A stretch of 10,949 bases of DNA from an uncultured Collinsella sp. (GTDB lineage: Bacteria > Actinomycetota > Coriobacteriia > Coriobacteriales > Coriobacteriaceae). Every line of letters begins with the position of its first letter. Within the stretch, counting starts at the first letter, position 1. The stretch spans positions 1 through 10,949 of the forward strand of contig CAUFXK010000064.1 in NCBI GenBank assembly GCA_959596495.1, given 5' to 3'. Made by a program: the position numbers and the translations under genes. Positions 6,894 to 10,949 of this stretch are shown one piece after another. Below the pieces are notes generated by a model. It ran no database searches, had not been told where the DNA came from, and saw only the letters and a list, made by a program, of their open reading frames with translations.

Positions 6894-7961
6894 ATGCGCG
6901 ACAAGCTCGAAAAGATCATCAAGGCCTACGAGGAACTCGAGAAGAAACTTTCCGACCCGGCCGTCGCCTCCGATATCAAGGAGTTCACGCGTCTCAACAA
7001 GGAGTACGCGCACCAGTCCGACCTCATCGCCGCCTCGCGCGAGTACATCGGCGCGCTCGATGACATCGAGGCTGCCAAGGAAATGCTGCACGATACCACC
7101 GATGCTGACGAGAAAGAGATGCTCCAGATGGACATCTCCGAGAACGAGGACAAGCTTCCCCAGCTCGAGGAAGACATCAAGTACATGCTCATTCCGAGCG
7201 ACCCCAACGACGACAAGAACACCATCGTCGAGATTCGCTCCGCCGCCGGTGGCGACGAGGCGGCCATCTTCGCCGGCGACCTGTACAAGATGTATCAGCG
7301 CTTTTGCGAGTCGCGTGGCTGGAAGACCACCGTGCTCGATTCCAGCCCCAGCGAGGCCGGCGGCTTCAAGTCCATCGAGTTCAAGGTCGAGGGCGACCGC
7401 GTCTACTCCGTTATGAAGTACGAGTCCGGCGTGCACCGTGTCCAGCGCGTCCCCAAGACCGAGTCCCAGGGCCGCATCCAGACTTCAACGGCTACCGTCG
7501 CCGTGCTTCCCGAGGCCGAGGAAATCGACGTCCAGATCAACCAGTCCGACTTGCGCATCGACACCTACTGCGCCTCCGGCCCTGGCGGTCAGTGCGTTAA
7601 CACCACCTACTCCGCCGTGCGCATCACCCACCTGCCCACCAACACCGTGGTGCAGTCGCAGGAGCAGCGTTCCCAGATCCAGAACCGCGAGGTCTGCATG
7701 CAGATGCTGCGCGCCCGTCTGTACGAGATGGAACTCGAGAAGCAGCAGGCCGAGCTCGGTGCCGAGCGCCAGAGCCAGATCGGCCACGGCAACCGTTCCG
7801 AGAAGATCCGTACCTACAACCAGCCCCAGGACCGCGTGACCGATCACCGTATCGGCTTCAACTCCACCTACAACGGCGTCCTCCTGGGCGACCAGCTCGG
7901 CACCGTCATCGAGGCACTCGCCGCCGCCGAGCGAGCCGAGAAGCTGGCACAGGCTGTTTAA
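6894..7961 (+). CDS. prfA: Peptide chain release factor 1 (RF1)
   Basis: RF1 recognises UAA and UAG in the ribosomal A site and triggers peptide release. The 355-residue length is standard. Domain 1 is a coiled, acidic helical region (1-105). The codon-recognition loop has the RF1-type PxT motif, here PKT (187-189), not the SPF of RF2. The catalytic loop GGQ is at 231-233; Gln233 is the residue methylated by PrmC, encoded downstream. The surroundings read SGPGGQCVNTTYSAVRITH: the Cys after GGQ and Tyr in NTTYS differ from the common GGQHVN...TDSA form. The ATG at 6894 follows AAAGGAG at 6880-6886. The complete genes in this window mostly end in TAA or TAG, RF1-readable stops; the toxin gene ends in TGA. 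The stop codon overlaps the start of a 13-bp hairpin. Confidence 0.97.
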   Translation: MRDKLEKIIKAYEELEKKLSDPAVASDIKEFTRLNKEYAHQSDLIAASREYIGALDDIEAAKEMLHDTTDADEKEMLQMDISENEDKLPQLEEDIKYMLIPSDPNDDKNTIVEIRSAAGGDEAAIFAGDLYKMYQRFCESRGWKTTVLDSSPSEAGGFKSIEFKVEGDRVYSVMKYESGVHRVQRVPKTESQGRIQTSTATVAVLPEAEEIDVQINQSDLRIDTYCASGPGGQCVNTTYSAVRITHLPTNTVVQSQEQRSQIQNREVCMQMLRARLYEMELEKQQAELGAERQSQIGHGNRSEKIRTYNQPQDRVTDHRIGFNSTYNGVLLGDQLGTVIEALAAAERAEKLAQAV

Positions 7962-7990
7962 GTTACGGCGTTTTACCAAACGCCGTAACT
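7961..7990 (+). other. Perfect hairpin starting at the prfA stop codon
   Basis: The arms 7961-7973 and 7978-7990 form a perfect 13-bp stem with a TACC loop. The last base of the TAA stop is the first base of the stem. No T-run follows. Its arms are unrelated in sequence to the hairpin after the epimerase gene, yet size, loop (TAAC versus TACC) and distance to the following repeat are alike. Confidence 0.65.
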
Positions 7991-7992
7991 GC

Positions 7993-8133
7993 TCGACGCT
8001 GCGCGCCGCCCAGAGCGACAATTTGTCATTCAAAAGGCAAGGCATGACCAGAAGGTCTATGCCCTGCCTTTTTCATGCCAACTTGTTCGCTCTGGGTGGC
8101 GCTCGCTGGCATTGCCAAAACATCGGCGTTTCC
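7993..8133 (+). repeat. Intergenic repeat, copy 2 (with terminal inverted repeats and internal terminator)
   Basis: This is the second copy of the 141-bp repeat, in the same orientation and again directly after a gene. The inverted arms are 8003-8021 and 8083-8102. The A-to-G change at 8008 turns an A-T pair into a G-T pair, so pairing survives. Most of the 9 differences from copy 1 lie in the inner terminator region or near the right end; the long arms differ only at that one base. It lies between prfA and prmC, which are usually adjacent. Confidence 0.85.
8032..8073. terminator. Likely bidirectional terminator inside repeat copy 2
   Basis: The stem pairs 8036-8049 with 8054-8068 around an AGAA loop, with one A-C mismatch (8040/8064) and one bulged T (8058). 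AAAA before it and a T5 run (8069-8073) after it allow the stem to extend and to act in both directions. It should separate prfA from prmC transcription. Confidence 0.75.
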
Positions 8134-8238
8134 TTGGTTGTCAAATGATCCGTAGGGAGTCATTGGTGACATTGCCTTGATATTTTATTCAGTCGGCTGT
8201 GATGTCATTTGAGCTGCTTACCTGCTTAAGGTAATTGA

Positions 8239-8412
8239 CGGCATAAGTCCGCTATCGAAAATATTGCTCAAAATATCGTTCAAGAAGTCGCGGAGCGATT
8301 TTTGATGGGTCGTGCGTCAAGCGATGTGGCAAGTTCTTGGTTAGATATTGGTCAGTTTTGGGGCAACCTTGCCAAAAGCTTGACGAATGCAAATTTAGAC
8401 GTCAGCGAATGA
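8239..8412 (+). pseudogene. Possible gene remnant (57 codons, no start)
   Basis: The frame opens after an in-frame TGA at 8236-8238 and ends at TGA 8410-8412. The 57 encoded residues look protein-like, with amphipathic segments such as IENIAQNIVQEVAERFLMGR and SSWLDIGQFWGNLAKSL. There is no start codon with a ribosome binding site at the beginning; an internal ATG at 8304 would give about 35 residues. Short open pieces in other frames upstream suggest a frameshifted small gene. I do not recognise a family. Chance openness in AT-richer DNA remains possible. Confidence 0.25.
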
Positions 8413-8476
8413 ACACTTTGAGCGAGCTCGGTGCAAAATTCTGGGCTGATTCTCGATAATCGCCTTCAATCGCCCC

Positions 8477-8503
8477 TTGCCAAGCGCTAGCCTCGCTTAC
8501 AAT
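8477..8503 (+). promoter_or_regulatory. Candidate promoter of prmC
   Basis: TTGCCA (8477-8482) and TACAAT (8498-8503) resemble sigma-70 type -35 and -10 boxes, separated by 15 bp, which is short. Placement about 50 bp before the prmC start is suitable. The terminator after prfA implies that prmC needs its own promoter. Confidence 0.45.
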
Positions 8504-8551
8504 CTGCTCCGACATTCGCGCGCCGTCCGGCGCTTAAGAGGGGAGGGCCCC

Positions 8552-9826
8552 ATGGCAAACGAGATCTGGACCATCAAGCGTTGTCTCGAGTGGACCAAGG
8601 AGTACCTAGCCGAGCGCGGCGAGGAGCACCCCCGTCTTTCTGCCGAGTGGCTGCTGTGCGCAGCTACGGGTCTGGCGCGCATCGACTTATATATGCGCAT
8701 GGACGAGACGCTTAACGCGGCCCAGCTCGAGACCATGCACGCGGCCGTCGTTCGTCGCGCCAAGGGCGAGCCGCTGCAGTACATCACCGGCAGCACGCAG
8801 TTCCGCATGATCGACGTCGCGTGCGCCCCCGGTGTGCTCATCCCGCGCCCCGAGACCGAGATGCTCGTCGAGGAAGTCCTCAATTATCTGGATGCCGAGG
8901 TGCTGAGCCCCGAGGCTGCTGCCCGTCAGCGTGTTGAGCTGCCTTGGAACGATGAGGTCGAGGAGGCACGCAAGGCCGAGGCCGCGCTGGCAGACGAACG
9001 GGCGACCGCCGAGCGCCGCGCCGCTAACCTGACGGCTGCCGATGAGGCGGCGCTAGGCGGCGACGTACTGGGTAGCCGCGCCTATGCCGAGGAACTGGCC
9101 GACCGCGAGGCCGAGGAAGCCGCCGCGCAGACAGCAGAAGCCGAAGCGGCAGAAGCAGAGGCCATGGAAACCCCCGAGCCCGAGCTCGACGAATACGGCA
9201 TCGCCATTGAGGACAACGACCAACAGGCGACTCCCGCGCAAGATGCCGCCGAGGCTAACGTATCTGCCCCAGCCGAGCCCCGCACTGCCCGCGTTCTCGA
9301 GGTCGGCTGCGGCACGGGCTGCATTTCGCTCTCCCTTGCCTGGGAGCGCCGCGGGCACGTTACCTGCACTGCTACCGATATCGAGCCGCGCGCCATCGAC
9401 CTTGCTACCAAAAACCGCGATGCGCTTGGCCTCACGTCCGACGAGGTCGCCTTCAGCCTCACCAACCTGGTGAGTTCCATTCCCCGCGAAGAGTGGGGCA
9501 CCTTTGACGTACTCGTCTCCAACCCGCCCTACATCCCCACCGATGTCATGCGCTCGCTGCCGCATGAGGTCAAGGACTTTGAGCCCGATCTGGCGCTCGA
9601 GGGCGGTGCCGACGGTCTCGATATCTTCCGCCGCCTGCTCAACGCGGCGCCCTACATGCTGCGTGCCGGCGGCCTGTTTGCCTGCGAACTCTACGAGGGC
9701 GCGCTCGACGCCGCGGCCGAGCTCTGTCGTCAAGCAGGCCTTTCGGACGTGCGTATCGTCCACGACCTCACCGATCGTCCCCGCATCGTTCGAGCCATCG
9801 TCACCGAGCCCAAACAGCGTATTTAA
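8552..9826 (+). CDS. prmC: Release factor glutamine methyltransferase PrmC with a large acidic insertion
   Basis: PrmC uses S-adenosylmethionine to methylate the glutamine of the GGQ motif in RF1 and RF2. This protein has 424 residues against roughly 280 for the family. The N-terminal helical domain (about 1-110) ends in PLQYITG (74-80) and VLIPRPETEMLVE (95-107), both typical. The methyltransferase domain begins near 244 with motif I VLEVGCGTGCISLSLA (248-263), then the acidic motif TDIEPRA, the catalytic NPPY (324-327) and EPDLALEGGADGL (344-355). Between them, about residues 114-243, is an extra Ala/Glu-rich, charged and probably helical or coiled-coil/disordered segment. The ATG at 8552 follows GGGAGG (8541-8546); the frame extends upstream to 8477 but without such a site and across the promoter. 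prfA lies upstream, as usual for this cluster, but 590 bp away. Confidence 0.95.
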   Translation: MANEIWTIKRCLEWTKEYLAERGEEHPRLSAEWLLCAATGLARIDLYMRMDETLNAAQLETMHAAVVRRAKGEPLQYITGSTQFRMIDVACAPGVLIPRPETEMLVEEVLNYLDAEVLSPEAAARQRVELPWNDEVEEARKAEAALADERATAERRAANLTAADEAALGGDVLGSRAYAEELADREAEEAAAQTAEAEAAEAEAMETPEPELDEYGIAIEDNDQQATPAQDAAEANVSAPAEPRTARVLEVGCGTGCISLSLAWERRGHVTCTATDIEPRAIDLATKNRDALGLTSDEVAFSLTNLVSSIPREEWGTFDVLVSNPPYIPTDVMRSLPHEVKDFEPDLALEGGADGLDIFRRLLNAAPYMLRAGGLFACELYEGALDAAAELCRQAGLSDVRIVHDLTDRPRIVRAIVTEPKQRI

Positions 9827-9859
9827 GCTGAATAAATAGACATTTGCGCAAGTTTGTCC

Positions 9860-9900
9860 TTGCAATATACCGTAAAACTTCTACTATAGAAGGAGAAAGG
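9860..9900 (+). promoter_or_regulatory. Promoter and palindromic operator of the toxin-antitoxin operon
   Basis: TTGCAA (9860-9865) and TACTAT (9882-9887), 16 bp apart, form a plausible promoter. The palindrome CTTCTA-CTA-TAGAAG (9878-9892) covers the -10 box and is a natural place for the antitoxin to repress its own operon. The ribosome binding site AGGAG (9891-9895) lies at the edge of the palindrome. Confidence 0.6.
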
Positions 9901-9901
9901 T

Positions 9902-10297
9902 ATGTCAAATCAGCTGCATCGGTACCGTATCGTGCTTGATTACATTGAACCTTGGCTTGATGAGCAGGATGAAGCTACGCTGAAGCAGATTTATGCAGAC
10001 CTTTTGGTGCTCGAGAAGGAAGGTCCCAGCCTTGGTCGTCCGCTGGTTGACCGCGTAAAGGGCTCGAAGCTTCATCATTTAAAGGAGCTGAGAGTGACGT
10101 CGTGTGGTGGGCAGGTGATTCGCATCCTCTTCGCCTTTGACCCCAAGCGCCAGGCGGTATTGCTATTGGCGGGTGATAAGTCGCGAGCGGGATCGTCAAG
10201 GGCAAAATGGAACGGTTGGTATGCGATCAACATTCCAAGGGCCGAGCAAATATACCGTCGCCACGTAAGGAGGCTCGATCGAGATGGAACTGCATGA
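9902..10297 (+). CDS. RelE/ParE superfamily toxin, HigB-like (Gp49-type)
   Basis: This 131-residue basic protein fits the HigB/Gp49-like (PF05973) group of the RelE fold, whose members usually cut mRNA on the ribosome. Typical elements are GRPLVDRVKGSKLHHLKELR (45-64), IRILFAFDPKRQAVLLLAGDK (73-93) and a C-terminal WNGWY...IPRAEQIY segment (103-118) common in actinobacterial relatives. The many Lys/Arg/His residues could serve RNA binding and acid-base chemistry, but no specific catalytic set can be assigned. The toxin gene comes first, as in higBA operons and unlike relBE. Its end overlaps the antitoxin start by 14 bp. Base composition is lower in GC than in the neighbouring prmC, suggesting horizontal arrival. 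ATG 9902 follows a strong purine-rich ribosome binding site. Confidence 0.88.
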   Translation: MSNQLHRYRIVLDYIEPWLDEQDEATLKQIYADLLVLEKEGPSLGRPLVDRVKGSKLHHLKELRVTSCGGQVIRILFAFDPKRQAVLLLAGDKSRAGSSRAKWNGWYAINIPRAEQIYRRHVRRLDRDGTA

Positions 10298-10586
10298 GTA
10301 TATGGAATCTCGCGGGATAACACGCGACTCCATTACCGCCGAGCAGGAGAGGACTCGCGATCGTATCGAAGCCTATAAGCTTGCTCAGATTCGCAGGTTA
10401 AAAGATCTAACACAGGCGTCGGTCGCCCAGTCGATGGGCGTTTCTCAAAAACGTGTATCCGAGCTCGAGCGTGGGGAGTTGGGTTCGATGAGGCTCGACA
10501 CGCTGAGCAGGTACGCAGAGAGCCTCGGCGGAAAACTGGTTGCAAGCATCGAGTTTCCCGATCGTACCGTTACGCTTGCGCGCTAA
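10284..10586 (+). CDS. XRE-family antitoxin, HigA-like
   Basis: This 100-residue protein is the antitoxin partner. An HTH domain of Cro/C1 type occupies about 35-85, with helix 2 at LTQASVAQSMG (42-52) and the recognition helix around VSQKRVSELERG (53-64). The N-terminal 35 residues are charged and helical and may contact the toxin. The start lies within the toxin gene, with TAAGGAGG (10266-10273) upstream, indicating coupled translation. By analogy with HigA it should bind the palindrome at 9878-9892 and repress the operon. Alternatively it could be an unrelated small regulator, but gene order and overlap make this unlikely. No clear terminator follows. Confidence 0.88.
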   Translation: MELHEYMESRGITRDSITAEQERTRDRIEAYKLAQIRRLKDLTQASVAQSMGVSQKRVSELERGELGSMRLDTLSRYAESLGGKLVASIEFPDRTVTLAR

Positions 10587-10734
10587 AAATCTTCAATTAA
10601 CCCCCTCACTTTCACCGACTACTAGAGCCGCTCACCAAACCAACATGCGCTCTGGGCAAATAGGTTGAATGTTTCGTGCGAGAATGCCCCACAGTAAACA
10701 AACTTGCACCAGAGCGTAAGGGGCTGGCATACAC
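10587..10734 (+). other. Intergenic leader before the TsaC/Sua5 gene
   Basis: No gene is seen in these 148 bp. An inverted pair CGCTCTGG (10648-10655) and CCAGAGCG (10709-10716) flanks 53 bp. The same core sequence occurs in the arms of the 141-bp repeat but in the reverse order. TTGAAT (10665-10670) could be a -35 box, but no convincing -10 box follows at proper distance. AAGGGG (10718-10723) is the only ribosome binding site candidate, 11 bp before the ATG. Confidence 0.35.
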
Positions 10735-10949
10735 ATGCAGACGGTCTATCGGGTATACGAGGGAACGCGCGAGCCGCATCGGCTTGCCGTCGAGCGCACG
10801 GCCGAGGTGCTCGGCCGCGGCGGCCTGGCTTTGATCCCGACCGAGACCGTCTACGGTGTCGCCGTGGCAGTCAACGCCTTCTCGGACGCCGTGCCCCAAG
10901 ATACAAGCGAATTCCCATCGTGGCCGCGCGATCCGCAGGCTGCCGTCAA
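10735..10949 (+). CDS. L-threonylcarbamoyladenylate synthase (TsaC/Sua5/YwlC family), N-terminal part
   Basis: The frame from ATG 10735 stays open to the window end (71 codons). The segment LGRGGLALIPTETVYGVAVA (residues 26-45) is the hallmark of the YrdC-like fold. There a strand and the PTETVYG loop bind threonine and ATP in the first step of t6A37 formation on tRNAs reading ANN codons. The remaining 25 or so residues deviate from the usual continuation (ATN...A...IFxxKxRP), so the K-x-R motif must lie beyond the window or the gene has a local insertion. The gene commonly follows prmC in Gram-positive bacteria, which supports the call. A frame starting with GTG at 10743 or other codons is possible but the ATG is preferred. 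Confidence 0.82.
   Translation, partial: MQTVYRVYEGTREPHRLAVERTAEVLGRGGLALIPTETVYGVAVAVNAFSDAVPQDTSEFPSWPRDPQAAV

Larger units (their letters stand above)
8134..8551. other. AT-richer intergenic stretch before prmC
   Basis: These 418 bp are visibly lower in GC than the flanking genes and carry many stop codons. The only item of interest is an open frame at 8239-8412 (separate entry). The last 75 bp hold the likely prmC promoter, a small GCGCC-GTCC-GGCGC hairpin close upstream of the start, and the ribosome binding site. No gene was supported on the minus strand. The stretch looks like remains of inserted or decayed DNA. Confidence 0.5.

Noticed and set aside
8477..8551. Upstream start for prmC
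   Set aside because: The added residues are Arg-rich and unlike PrmC, the likely promoter lies in this stretch, and GGGAGG is correctly placed for ATG 8552.
1..10949. CRISPR array, tRNA or rRNA genes, IS element with transposase
   Set aside because: No regularly spaced direct repeats, no tRNA cloverleaf or rRNA signature, and no transposase-like reading frame were found; the only repeat family is the two-copy 141-bp element.

Overview
The window reads as a high-GC, gut-type actinobacterium of the Coriobacteriia, most likely Collinsella or a close relative. This is inferred from GC-rich third codon positions, protein style, a Tat-type lipoprotein signal and the RF1 GGQ context; no marker gene fixes the species. 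Every convincing gene is on the + strand.

Layout. (1) 132-1001: an acidic, single-pass membrane protein of unknown function. (2) 1081-1974: an aldose 1-epimerase family protein, followed by a hairpin and then copy 1 of a 141-bp intergenic repeat holding a terminator. (3) 2255-5147: a three-gene ABC importer for polar amino acids (lipoprotein, permease with an N-terminal extension, ATPase), closed by a hairpin. (4) 5219-6645: an M20 zinc peptidase split by a one-base frameshift near residue 99, with all metal-site motifs intact in the two frames together. (5) 6894-7961: prfA (RF1), followed by a hairpin and copy 2 of the same repeat, then about 420 bp of AT-richer DNA with a possible gene remnant. 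(6) 8552-9826: prmC, the RF1/RF2 glutamine methyltransferase, enlarged by about 130 acidic Ala/Glu-rich residues between its two domains. (7) 9902-10586: a HigB/RelE-type toxin and a HigA-like antitoxin, overlapping, with a palindrome on the promoter. (8) 10735 to the end: the N-terminus of an L-threonylcarbamoyladenylate synthase (TsaC/Sua5 family).

How the genes fit. prfA, prmC and tsaC/sua5 form a widespread translation-fidelity cluster: RF1, the enzyme that methylates its GGQ glutamine, and the enzyme that starts t6A synthesis on ANN-decoding tRNAs. Here that cluster is broken twice, by the repeat plus degraded DNA and by the toxin-antitoxin pair. The ABC importer and M20 peptidase suggest amino-acid and peptide scavenging.

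The most original signal is the repeat. Its two copies are 94% identical without gaps, lie directly 3' of unrelated genes, have about 19-bp terminal inverted repeats, and enclose a stem flanked by A and T runs that could terminate transcription in both directions. It looks like a small non-autonomous mobile element acting as a portable terminator.
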